From positions 1 to 64,000 of the forward strand of contig KB722775.1 of assembly GCA_000349905.1 (NCBI GenBank): a stretch of DNA of 64,000 nucleotides, read 5' to 3'. This document shows, one piece after another, positions 36,310 through 46,964 of this stretch. The notes under the pieces were generated by a model that saw only the letters and a program-made list of their open reading frames with translations, was not told the DNA's origin and searched no databases. Source of the DNA: Volvariella volvacea V23 (lineage: Eukaryota; Basidiomycota; Agaricomycetes; Agaricales; Pluteaceae). Position 1 is the first letter of the stretch. Each line of letters begins with the position of its first letter. Made by a program: the position numbers and the translations under genes.

Positions 36310-36600
36310 CGGAATCTAGGTTAGACCTGTAGTCACGAAAAGTTGGTCATTGAACCGATTGAAGCTGCTGCTAAAACCGGGAAATTACCACCTGCAATCG
36401 TTATCATCGACGGCCTATGCCAACGAGGAACAAATTTTACTGTAAACCTGATCTCCTCTTGCGGTCACAACTTCCCTATCATTTTTCTCATTACCAGCCA
36501 GCTCTTCTGAGTAGACATCTCAGACACCTTCAATGCACTGCAAGCAAGTTGAACTTGGTTCCATAACAAGTCTTGAGTTGTGGACTTTGTCATTAGAGGG
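36310..36600 (+). pseudogene. Decayed NACHT/STAND NTPase fragment
   Basis: The frame from 36340 to the stop at 36508 reads KLVIEPIEAAAKTGKLPPA, then IVIIDGL, later LISSCGHNFPIIFLITSQ. This matches the Walker B region of fungal NACHT NTPases, where IVIDGLDEC is followed by a helix and FLITSRPE. Here DEC is gone after DGL, a stop replaces the residues after ITSQ, and ISDTFNALQ continues in the following frame. Walker A and the N- and C-terminal domains (effector, WD or TPR repeats) are not detectable. It is a dead fragment of an NLR-like gene, a family that turns over fast in mushrooms. Confidence 0.7.
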
Positions 36601-36721
36601 GAAGCTAATTGCTTGAGAAATGGATGAGATGAGCATGTTCCAGTGCAAAAGGCCGAGAAGAAATTCTCGTGGCACTGCCTTTTTTTGTGCGGCATCTGCA
36701 TGGCTTGTTGTCACAAAAAAG

Positions 36722-36816
36722 CGTCACCTGTGCGATTCGAACGCACGCGGTCAAAGACCAACCGCTTAGCTAAGCGAAATAGCAGGCGATCCCGTTAACC
36801 ACTCCGGCAAAGTGAC
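36722..36816 (-). tRNA. tRNA-Ser(GCT) with 13-nt intron
   Basis: On the minus strand the sequence folds as a type II tRNA. The acceptor stem GTCACTT pairs with AGGTGAC and the discriminator base is G, as expected for serine. The D stem is CCG/CGG around AGTGGTTAA. The anticodon stem ATCGC/GCGGT encloses loop CTGCTAA with anticodon GCT (36781-36783). The long variable arm is GGTC-TTT-GACC, and the T arm is GTGCG-TTCGAAT-CGCAC. A 13-nt intron (36767-36779) sits after the base following the anticodon, the canonical position. It reads the AGC and AGU codons. Confidence 0.96.
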
Positions 36817-37134
36817 CTATCTTGCGCAGCTCATTTTGCAATTTCTATCCTCTGCACAACATTAAGTGCCTACGTCATGAATCGAGACAGTGTGCATCGC
36901 CCAGCACACAAGTGGGATTCGTCCATCCGCCTGTCCTTTTTTGATATTCCGATAGCATTGGTATGGAGTGTATGGATAAACGACATGCAATACAAATAAA
37001 GCGCTACTATGTATGCAAAAAGAGCTAATGCTGACACGACACGACACGGACCACCCCAACGTCGACTAAATTCCCCAACTTCCCCGTGCCCCACCTCCTC
37101 ACCCCTACTCTCACTCTCACTCCCACTACGAACC
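36817..37134. other. Short intergenic stretch between tRNA and DnaJ gene
   Basis: It contains the upstream flank of the tRNA and the 3' region of the minus-strand DnaJ gene. No other feature is seen. Confidence 0.5.
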
Positions 37135-38936
37135 TCAGAAATGGAACTGGAACCCGCCATGATGCCCGCCATGTCCACCATGTCCACCACCAGGGAACCC
37201 GCCCGCACTGCCCTGGAAGAACTGCGCAAACGGATGCTGCCCTCCTCCACCACCGTATGCGAATGGCCCACCGCCGCCGCCGCCGGGGCCGCCGGACATG
37301 GGGTCGTTGGGGTCGTCGCCGGCGTCGAAGCGGGCGCGGAGCTCGGGGTCGCTGAGGACCTCGTATGCTTCGTTGACGGCGGCCATTTTGGCTTCGCTCC
37401 CGCCCTTGTCGGGGTGTGCGGTTTTGGCTGCTTGGCGGCTGTATAGGAAGCGCGTGTAAGTGGTAATGTGGAGATAAGAGAGGAAGGAGGGGACGTACAA
37501 TGCTTTCTTGATGGTCCTTATATCTGCGTCTCGGGATACACCGAGGACCTTGTAGTAGTCTTTCTGCTTGCTCTGTTTTAGGAGTTTCTGTGCTTTGGCC
37601 ACTCGTTGGTGGATCTACGCCGGGGTGTCAGCCAAGGTGAGAGTGACAAAACCTCGAGTGAACTTACATCGCGGCTGCTCCTTCCACTAGCTTCAAAAGC
37701 CCTCTCGAACACCCGAACAGCCTCCTCGTACTCCTGCTTCTTCAACAAGGCCTCACCACGTCCCACTAGTCCGTCAACATCCTCCGCGCATCCTTCCATG
37801 GTTAACAACTCCTCACATATAGGCTCGGCCTTTGCCGGTGTGTTAAGCTGGATATAGGCCTTGCACAGGGCGCGGAAGAGCTGCTGACGACGAGGAGAAA
37901 ACTTCTTTGACTCTGGCAGAGGAATCGGAGGGTCCGATTTGCCTTTTTTACTCGACGATGAGGTGTTGTCAGAGTCGGACGGGGGAGGAAGAAGAGAGTC
38001 GCGCGTTGTATGTTCCGCTAGAGCTTCGTCGAATCGCTTGAGGAGGTCGTTGTTCTTCCCCGAAGAAGTGAGGAGCTGGACGATACCCCGCCAGTCTTCG
38101 TTACCTTGCAGCTCCTCCAGCTTTGTAAACCCACGCTCGAATGCTTTGATCAGTCGGTGGAGGGTAAGACAGGCTTTCGAGTCTGGGTCGTAGTGCAGGC
38201 ATTGCTTGAGCGTGCTCGTCGCCTGCTGCGAAGACGGCAGCAAGAAGTAGGCCAGACGAACTATTCTCGTCAACGCGGGTGTGGAGGGCTGCTGAAGCGC
38301 CGTGAGTCTCGTCAGGTCTCCTACTGCACTTTCGACGTCCCCAGCGGCCAGCGCGCACTCGGCCCGGATCTGTCGGATTGAAACCGAATGGCTGGCATAG
38401 CGCAGTGCGGAACTGGCGCTGTCCACGCATGCCGTCCATAGCTGTGATTTCCGCTCCTTCTCTAGTATGCCTGCTAGCTGTTGGCCCTCCGATATGTGTT
38501 GCTGCAGATCGGCAGCGGTGGTGTCTGAGCCTTTGGCTTTGGTATAATGGCTCAGGGCCTCCTGTGCCAGCTTGAACTCTCCGTCTTTGAGGTGAATCCT
38601 CGCTTTCATGAGGTGTGCATTGTCAAAGGTATTCGACGTGAGCGATAGGACCTTTTCAAAGTCGTCTAGCGCAGCGCCGTGACGGTTTAGGGAGTAGTAG
38701 GCGGTAGCGCGTTTGTAGTATAGGAGGTAGTCGACCGGGGAGAGTTCTATGGCTTCGGAGTAGGCCCTGGCCGCGTCGTTGAACTGGCCGGAGGAGAAGA
38801 GGGTGTTGGCGCGGTTGATTATGGGCTGGAGGTCTGGTGGATTGAGCCCGCCATTTGGACCTGCATTGGGATCTGCGGAGACGGAGAGCGTGCACGCTAG
38901 CACGGCGAGGAGAGACGACAATGCTCGGAAGCGCAT
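37135..38936 (-). CDS. ER TPR-J co-chaperone of the DNAJC3/p58IPK type
   Basis: ER-lumenal Hsp40 that in known cases delivers unfolded clients to BiP/Kar2 and stimulates its ATPase. Exons on the minus strand: 38936-37668, 37614-37499 and 37438-37135, giving 562 residues. I start at ATG 38936, which gives a clear signal peptide ([21 protein letters not shown]); the upstream open frame has no ATG. TPR repeats fill about residues 30-400 ([33 protein letters not shown]). The J domain follows ([14 protein letters not shown], then HPDKGG), with the catalytic HPD intact, and then a Gly/Phe/His-rich tail ending GGFQFHF. No KDEL/HDEL-type ER retrieval signal is visible at the C-terminus. It is divergent from the GH92 gene, only 324 bp apart. 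Confidence 0.93.
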
Positions 38937-39260
38937 GGTCGGGGAGAATGAGAGAGAAAGGGAGAGGCAAAGCTCTGGGGCCTGCACTGGTGTGGAGGAT
39001 AGATATGCTGGACCAACAGAATACTGCCGTCTGAACTATTCCATGGCGGCCACGTTGCATTTCCCACGGTCACGCATCCCCTATTTCCCCGCACCCCAGC
39101 GCAGAGCCATTGCCCCGGATGGAGTGCTCCATAGCCTCCAGCGCAGGAGGACGTGGTCGTTGCAATTGCAACGTTGAGAGCTGAGGTTGTGCGACTTTGA
39201 GCGGCCCGGGAGGAGCGCCACATGTGCTGAACCCTGCCGACTTCTCTCCCACACCCCATC
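38937..39260. promoter_or_regulatory. Shared bidirectional promoter region (DnaJ / GH92)
   Basis: The start codons of two divergent genes, the ER co-chaperone and GH92, are 324 bp apart, so both promoters lie here. No TATA box is obvious, and no unfolded-protein-response element is clearly readable by eye. Co-regulation is an inference. Confidence 0.55.
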
Positions 39261-42200
39261 ATGTCGGGGCGCACTCGTCTGACTCTGCTTGTCTGTGCCG
39301 CTCTAGCAGCAGCTCGCCAGCACCCGCCTCCCGAGTTTTCCGTTCCTCCCAGCACCGCGTTCGACTATGTAAACCCGTGAGTCACCTGCAAGTGCAACGC
39401 GCCATCGCCTCATCTCGCCTAGACTGATAGGAAACGGGGGAGACACGCCCAATGGCTCGGGAGGGATGATACCGTCCACCGCCCCACCCTTTGGTATGAC
39501 GCGCTGGGTAGCCCAAACCCACCGGAACTACGTATCCGTCACGCCCTACAACTGGACTGCCCAGACCATCCACGGCTTCCAAGCGACCCGGCAGCCAGCC
39601 ATCTGGATGGGCGAAAGCGGAAGTCTGGGCGTGGTCCCGGGATATCAAGTCGAAGGAGGCAACGTCAAAGTCGAGTTTGATGAGAGAGGGCTGAAGATCG
39701 TCAAAGAGAGCGAAGTGCTGACGCCGAGCTACTACAGCGTCGAGCTGTTGGATCCGGAGGATCAAAAGCGAAAAGTAACGGTCGAGCAAACCGCGAGTAA
39801 GTTATCCTTGACAACGCGCACAACCTCACACTGACGATGCGCTTCTCCAGCCTCGCGCGTCGGCCACCTCAGATTCACATTCGACTCCTCACCATCCACC
39901 GCAGCCACGCCTTACATCCTCTTCGAAGTCTCCCGGCCGTCCATCCTCACCTCCACTCCCACCAACACCACCTACCCCCCAGGCGGCCTCACAATCCACC
40001 CCCGCCAAAACGCCCTCTGCGGCTGGAACTCGGAGCGGCAAGACTGGATCATCGCCCCCACCTCCATCCGGGACCGCGCAGCCGGCTTCAAGGGCTGGTT
40101 TTGCGCGAAATTCGACCAGCCGCTGGAGGTGTATGGGGTCAGAGTCAACGAGACCGAGGTCGATGGGCTGGTTGTGGGCGATGAGGATGGGATTGATGCC
40201 GAGGGGCCTTTGACGTCCGTGTGGTTCAAGTTTCCGCAGGGTGGAGAGGGACCGTTTGTGGTTAATGTTCGTGTTGGGACTTCGTTCATCTCGGATGAGC
40301 AGGCTCTGATCAACTTGGACGACGAGATACCGGATGGGACTAGTATAGAGCAAACGGCCGAGGGTGTTCGGAAGGCTTGGATAGAGAAATTGGATAGGAT
40401 TCAGATAGAAGATGACAGTTCCGGAGAGCAGGAGGTCGAGAAGGAAGTGTTCTACACGGGGGTTTTCCATTCCTTGCAGGTCGGTATCTGGCATGCATTT
40501 GTTCTCCGCACTGACTGATCATGGCTTTGCAGTACCCAAGCGAACAGCATGAAGTACCCCACATCCTTCTCTCCGTCCAACTGACGCTGAACTGTGTTTG
40601 ACCAGTATTCCAACGAAGGCTTATACTACTCCGGCTACCTCGACAGCGTCCAACGAGCGAGCGAATCATACACCGGGTACTCCATCTGGGTCGGTCCAAT
40701 CACTCTCTCCCATCCATCGAACTCTTACCAATTCTGCTCATGTATAGGACACCTACCGCGCAGAATGGGCCTGGCTCATCCTCTTTGCTCCAGAGCGCGT
40801 GCCTGGGATGATACGAAGCATGTTGGCAGATTACCAAGAGGTAAAGTAACTTTGAATTGTATCGAACCGCTGTGGAGGGTTTGATTGCGATTGCCCTTTT
40901 TGTTATCTTGCATGTGAATTGAACTTGTAGGGCGGCTGGTTGCCGATGTGGAAAAACATCGTGGGTGGGTGACTCTACTCATCTCTCCCTTACCTCGTCG
41001 TGGCTAAGCACAGCATTTCTGGTTCATGCAGAGACCAATATCATGGTACGAGCGATCTTTCTATCCTGCTCAACGTTGGGTTTTACTGCACCTAGGTCGG
41101 GACACATGCAGATTCGCTGATAGCAGAAGCGTACGTCAAAGGCGTAAGAGGGTTCAATCTCGACGTCGCCTGGGCCGCGGTGTGGAAGGACGCTACCGTT
41201 CCGCCCGAGAACGACTGGACGACTCTGTGAGCTTCGTTTCTTTTTGTATGCTGAATCCTCCTCCATACGGTATTCTCACTGCACACCGCACTTCATGGTT
41301 TTGTTTTTTGTAGATATGATGACCGGGAAGAAGTACGCCTTACCGTATACACACGATGCGAGAAACACTGACAATGATTGAATGTCAGAACGTGGATTAT
41401 GAAGTCCGAGCGGGGTTATCGTCCGTGTACGAAGCCTCCGGCTGGGTAGCGGACGATTTCCACTCCGAGAGCGCCTCTCGGACGCTCGCCTACGCATGTA
41501 AGCAGCCCACCTCCGTCCCATCCCACCCGCCCACTCACTCCCACCTCTATCAATCGTAAATCGACCCCTCCCTCATCCCCATGACCATAACCAGACGACG
41601 ACTACGCGGTAGCAGTCCTAGCAGACCACCTCAACAAATCGCAGCGCGTGGTGAATCACTTTTATACCCGGGCGAGGGAGGCGCCGTTTAAGCTGTTTAA
41701 TGCGCACACGGGGTTTATGGAGGCGAGGAATGCGGATGGGGGGTGGGCGGGAGGCGAGAGGGGGTGGACGGAAGGTGGGTTTGAGGATACCCCATGAACC
41801 GTTTACGATACGAGTTGTGATGACAACTCCCACCTCTGCAGGCGACAAATGGGCATACACGTTCGACGTCGTACATGCCATTCCTGAATTGATCGACCGA
41901 AGAGGCGGACCGGCTGGTTTTGTCAAGAGCTTGGATGAGCATTTCGATGGTGGACATAACGACCATACGAATGAGGTGCGTGATTCCTCTCCTTAATCGC
42001 TGTGTTGTATACACAGGATGCTAATCGCCTTTTGATTGGCGTGTATGCGATGTGGAATGGTGTGGTGTGGTGTGGTGATTGTGCAGCCTTCGCATCATAT
42101 ACCATATCTCTACGCTCTCGCAGGCGCAGCATACAAAACGCAGGAAAAAGTCAGGGAAATCGCAAAGTCGGATTACAACAATACGCCAAATGGACTTTCT

Positions 42201-42824
42201 GGTGTACGTAGGTCACCGAATCTGACGTGTTTCGAGTATTGATGTGTCGTTTCTCGTCAGAATGAGGATTGTGGACAGATGAGCGCATGGTACATTTTCA
42301 GCGCGATGGGATTCTACCCCGTTAACCCCGTCTCGGGCGAATATGTCGTCGGATCGTAAGTCTGCTATCACCACAGCCAAACGCTCTACACCCATCTCAC
42401 ATGAATTTTCACTCCCCACCAGTCCATTCTTTGACAAAATCACCATCAAACTCCCTCCCCGACCATCTTATGATCCACCGGTCTTTGAAGAAAGAACCTT
42501 GGTCATCAAAGCTCCTGGAGCGAGAACGAAGAAATATGTCAAGTCGTTGAGGATTAATGGGGAGGTGGTCGATGGGCCTGTTATTAGACATGAGCAGATT
42601 AGGGATGGAGGAGAGGTTGTGTTTGAGATGAGTGATAAGATTGAAGAGTGGGGGAATGAGCTGTGGTTGGTAAGTGGTGTTCGGCACGTTGAATGCTGTT
42701 TATGCGGTTGATGGTTGATGTTTTTTTTTTTTTGTAGGCCCAGAAGGAGGAGAAATTGGCTGTGGATGAACGGGAACAGGTCGTGTTCGTTGGAGAGGAT
42801 GAGAGACAGCATGACGAGTTATGA
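39261..42824 (+). CDS. GH92 alpha-mannosidase
   Basis: Calcium-dependent exo-alpha-mannosidase of glycoside hydrolase family 92, likely secreted, trimming mannose from N- or O-glycans. Seventeen exons with all junctions in frame: 39261-39376, 39423-39796, 39851-40479, 40533-40553, 40606-40689, 40748-40840, 40931-40964, 41032-41045, 41096-41226, 41314-41332, 41389-41497, 41595-41774, 41842-41975, 42087-42203, 42261-42355, 42423-42669 and 42738-42824, for 827 residues. Exons of 21, 14 and 19 bp occur. An N-terminal signal peptide (MSGRTRLTLLVCAALAAA) is followed by family hallmarks: YVNPLIGNGGD, GGMIPSTAPPFGMTRW, FYTGVFHSLQYPSEQHE, YSIWDTYRAEW, VGTHADSLIAEAYVKG and NEDCGQMSAWYIFSAMGFYP. Linkage specificity (usually alpha-1,2) cannot be told from sequence. 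Confidence 0.95.
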
Positions 42825-45128
42825 CTACATGGACCTCATGCTGACATTACTATCAACTGATCTATTTACCCACCACATGTTTCTGTAAGATGCCGTTCTT
42901 AAGATCGAATTTAACGCAGTGCGCCCACAATTTTGAGTAAGCTCGACTCGGTCTGACGCAGGATGGAGGACTAAGCGCCGGCGACGAAGCTGATTTGATC
43001 AACTCGGCCTCATCGCCCCGTTTATCCGCATCAACCTGACAATCTCTGGCTGACCAACAGGCCAGTGTACAGGGGGTGACATTCATGGGGGTTGTATTCC
43101 CCATATATAGAGGGCACTTGTAGTAATAACAAGTACTTGGTGATTGGGGACGGAAACGACTCGGACTCGGGGGGTCCCGACAAGCTTCCATGACGTCCGT
43201 AATGTTCACTGTGCTACCTGTCGTGTCACTTATTGTGCCCAGACCAAGCAGCGAGATGCGTTTCTTGATTGACTTGGCGAGAGGGAGACGGGACACTAGC
43301 GTTCAGAGTGTTGAGTAGCCCACTCTTGAGGACTGCACGTGTTAAAGGCTACACACTCTCTTCCATTGTTGGCAAGGTGGAGCTCCTATCGACCGTAATT
43401 TATGGGATCATATCGTACTTTGAATAGACGCGGTCACATCGGTGTACTATGTTGGACGTTGAATCACGCTACAAACTCGAGATGCCCGTGTAGAGTGCCC
43501 TTGAAGCCCGTTTATCGCGACTTAATTTGGTATTAAACTGCAGATGCATTGCAATGCCATCTTTATTGTATTCATCCTACGCATGCGATCGATAGCACGG
43601 TCATATGCCTCACCACCGATGAGCACGGAGGCCAGGCCATGGCCACGGCCTCAGGGGTAGAGATGACGCAAGGTGGAAGATGGGACACTGGCGAATTGCA
43701 GCGTCGAGCTCAGCATATGACGACTCCTTGGCGCTCCGCGACTTCACGTTAACTATTGCTATGCTGCTCCAGATGCCATACAGCACAGGGGATATGACGC
43801 CGTAGGATGAACGAGGGTGACTCCAACGGCCATGGCGCTATGATCCCCGAAAATGCTATGCAAAAGGTTGGGAATTGGCCGTGGAAGACACGGGTGGCGC
43901 AGGCCTAGTGGAATGTGGGGAGCCCAAGCCACTAAATCTAAGGTTGAGGCAAAGGGAGATAAGGTTTGAGAGACCCTTATCATATTACCTGTCACTGATA
44001 GCAGCTTAGGAAGCGCGGTTCTCAGAGGCGTTGAACGCGGAAGTAAATTTCTCGTGTCCATTTTGATCGGTTTAGCAGTTCGTTTGTGGTTTTGAGGAGC
44101 TTGGGTCCACACAAGACAAAGGGCTAGTTGAAAAGCTTACTGAACCCGTTGTGGGTCGCTGTGGGCACAAAAGTACACGTACACGGGTCCCAGGCGGATT
44201 TTGAGGTTGACGATATTTGTCACGTACGTTGCTTGTCATGAGAAGGCCATGGCCACGGGATTACTGGCAGTGGATGAGAACATCACGAGCCGGCCCCGAA
44301 ATTGATTGGCGTGTATTGTGCTATTTACTCCCGGCGTCTGCAAACCACCGACGAGTCTTGACACAAGAATATAATGAACGTTCGGACAAGGAAAAATTAT
44401 CGAAGGTGGTGTGGATGTTTTGTATGAATCACGTCAAGACAGGTCCATGTTGGACGTTAAGGAGAAACGGTTTAGATAATCATGCGTGTAGTGTGGGTTT
44501 GTCGGTGAAACTTGATGATTTCTCATAGACCTTTGGTATTTTTGAATGCGTTTCTCGAGACTTTACCTGAACCTACCAGAAAACGTACAAAACCCGGTGC
44601 TAGTCCCTACAAAGCACTCCACGCAATGCTGCAATTACGAGGTGATATCGGAGCGAGGCACCAAAACCCAAAATCGAAGTGGATCATTATACTATCATTA
44701 TCTCAATTCTGCCAAGTAAATCGTGTGGCATCGCCCCTCCCTGTGTACCTGAACCGGTTAGAGATTCCCATCTCGCCTAGCCTCTGCCAATTACTTCGCA
44801 GGGCTTAGCAGCTTGCACGTAGATCGCTCATTTCATAGCCCCGATCTTATGCGGTCCCCTCTTAGGCTATCGACTGTCACGCACCCTGGACCTCATTTCT
44901 ATTTGCTGGTCGTTTCATACATGACTAGTGACTGATCAGGCAGCTGTTAAAAATGGCCCAGATATAAAAGCACCCCGTCCTCGTGTCCGGCTGGGCACTC
45001 TTGAGTCGTTCTCGCCTTTCACCATCCTTCGGTCTACCTGTGTCTTTTGACCGTTTTTCCTCCCCTCCTCATCGACGCGAACGCAGCTGCGCGACACTTT
45101 TCTCCCTTTCTCTCCCGCATAAAAAACC
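42825..45128. other. Intergenic, no gene recognised
   Basis: A 2.3-kb gap. Short frames on both strands have no known domain; the longest minus-strand one (42862-43296) lacks an ATG at its start. The right end is the promoter and pyrimidine-rich leader of the peroxidase gene. Confidence 0.5.
44963..44970 (+). promoter_or_regulatory. TATA box of the heme-thiolate peroxidase gene
   Basis: TATAAAAG lies about 165 bp before the ATG at 45129, followed by a long C/T-rich leader (about 45005-45125), a common layout in basidiomycete genes with strong expression. Confidence 0.55.
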
Positions 45129-46006
45129 ATGTCGAGTGTTCCTGCATCCCATCCACCCGTGCATCAACACCAAGGCAGGACATGTCCTGTGACGGGGCAA
45201 ACCCATGAGTGGTGCCCTCCTCAGCCAGGGGATAGCCGTTCACCATGCCCCGCAATCAATACCATGGCTAACCACGGATACATGTGAGTCAGCAACATCG
45301 CTTCCGCGCGCCTATCTCCTTATCGCTGACAACGCCCCTTCTCACCACCAGTCAACGGGACGGGAAAAACGTCGGTCTAACAGACCTCGTCAAGGGCCTC
45401 AAAGCCTGCTATGGGCTTTCGACGTTCCTTGCCTACTTCCTGGCACTAGGAGGCTTCATCATCCTAAAGAAATTCGGCAAGCTGAACCTCTTTGAGATCG
45501 GCAAGCATGGTGCCGTCGAGCACAACGCCAGCTTGGTCCACCTCGACACTCCCGAGGGAGAAAAATACGCGCCAATCGAAATCCAACCGGACCTCGTTGA
45601 TGCACTCATCAATGACGTCAAGCCCCAAAAGCCGACAGGAGTGGGAGCACAGGATGGTTTGAGCGGTGTAGTGATGAATGATGTCGACGTCGGCCGGGCT
45701 CGTGTGAGGAGAGAAAAGGAGTGCAAACCCGTTGATGCGATACACGCGGAGATTGCACGCGGGGAGATGGCTATTATTTTGGGTGTTTGGGAGACACAGT
45801 CTGGGGATAAGAAGGGTGTGCCTGTGGAGTGGATAAGAGAGTGGATTGGACATGAACGATTGCCCAAAGGGTGGAAACCTACTCGCGTTCAAGGGTTCTT
45901 TGACGTCGTGAAGCGGTCAAAGGGGATTAGGATGGCTGCGGATGCAATCAGGAAGCAGGAGGCTCAGGAAAAGGCATCCGCGACAGATGAGAAGGCAAAA
46001 TTGTGA
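45129..46006 (+). CDS. Heme-thiolate peroxidase (chloroperoxidase/UPO family)
   Basis: Member of the heme-thiolate peroxidase family that includes chloroperoxidase and unspecific peroxygenases, which use H2O2 to oxygenate organic substrates. Exons 45129-45283 and 45352-46006 (68-bp intron) give 269 residues, a short-type length. The proximal motif SPCPAINTMANHGYI is present, and the Cys of PCP is the heme ligand. Then come RDGKN and the distal region AVEHNASLVH with the EH pair in the usual place, followed by HLDTPEGEKYAP. No signal peptide is visible: the N-terminus is MSSVPASHPPVHQHQ. That is unlike the well-known secreted peroxygenases, so this one may be intracellular. Starting at the later ATG (45263) would remove the Cys, so the upstream start is preferred. 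Confidence 0.92.
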
Positions 46007-46964
46007 TGCTCGTGCAACTTGGTTCTCAGGCTCTCGGCTTTGATGGATTTCCAACGATCTGTACTTGTACTATAGCCACTGTCGCTGCTATTACTTAGAT
46101 ATCTACTAATGATTTAATCACTCATTTCGAGACCCCCTGAACTTTTCGTGAATGCATCAAACCATGGAGCGGCTCTTGTGGGGCTCATTGCATTCGATCT
46201 GTGGGTAAAGAAAGTACGCTGGCCATTGTCATTTCCCCATCAAACCGTTAAGTACTTGGCGAGCTGACAGTGCTGAAGCTTCACTGATCTCGACAGAACA
46301 TGTCCAAGGTAAATTGACACGAGTTGCTGCATTCCCGAGTTCACGGAACACCATGCAGGCCACCGTGACATCGCCGAAGCAACGCTCTCCAACATAGCAG
46401 TCTAGGCTCCTGATAAGCCGCACATCTTTGCTGGTGAGGCTGATTAGTGGTTAGCCTGGTGACGCATCCCGTGCTAGCATGATTAATCCAGGTTCAACGA
46501 TGAAGCCAACGCTGTCTCCTTATGGGACTGCTGTGTAGCAGTGCCATCCCTAACGGCAGTTCGGATGAACGGCTCATCGTCGCTCCTGCTTGTCCCGAGC
46601 ATCCGTCTCATCAGCTCTCGACCAGAGATTCAGTGACGCAATTATTGGAGGCTTTCAGTGCATCGATATCAGATATATGGGCAGTTGAAGTGAGCAGCAC
46701 CGTCTTGTACAAAATGCCCAGTTGATTACACACGAGGGTGGTGGAGGTGTGGGGATTACGGGATTGCCCGGTCTGAGTCCGAAAATACCCGGCAGGGACG
46801 GATTGGTTAAAATTTGTGACATCCAATCAATCTTAAGCCGGAGTAAACACGTACTCAGCAGCCAACCGGTCGAGGTTCCCTCCTCTTCCCCACTCCATTC
46901 CCCACATTCCTCCCAAAGATTTCCAACCTCAAAGGGCGCATTTTGCGGCCGGATAACATCCGCC
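46007..46964. other. Intergenic, promoter of the PPR gene
   Basis: No gene is seen. The frame of the PPR gene stays open upstream from about 46722 but has no ATG before 46965. Confidence 0.5.

Noticed and set aside
42862..43296. 144-codon minus-strand open frame after the GH92 gene
   Set aside because: Its first codon is GTG, not ATG, the first ATG is about 35 codons in, no splice-supported start is visible, and no domain is recognised.
43759..44528. Open frames of about 100 codons on both strands before the peroxidase gene
   Set aside because: No domain, no promoter or intron pattern, and composition fits random intergenic sequence.
46722..46964. Possible N-terminal extension of the PPR protein
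   Set aside because: The frame is open but contains no ATG, and starting at 46965 gives a sensible mitochondrial targeting sequence.
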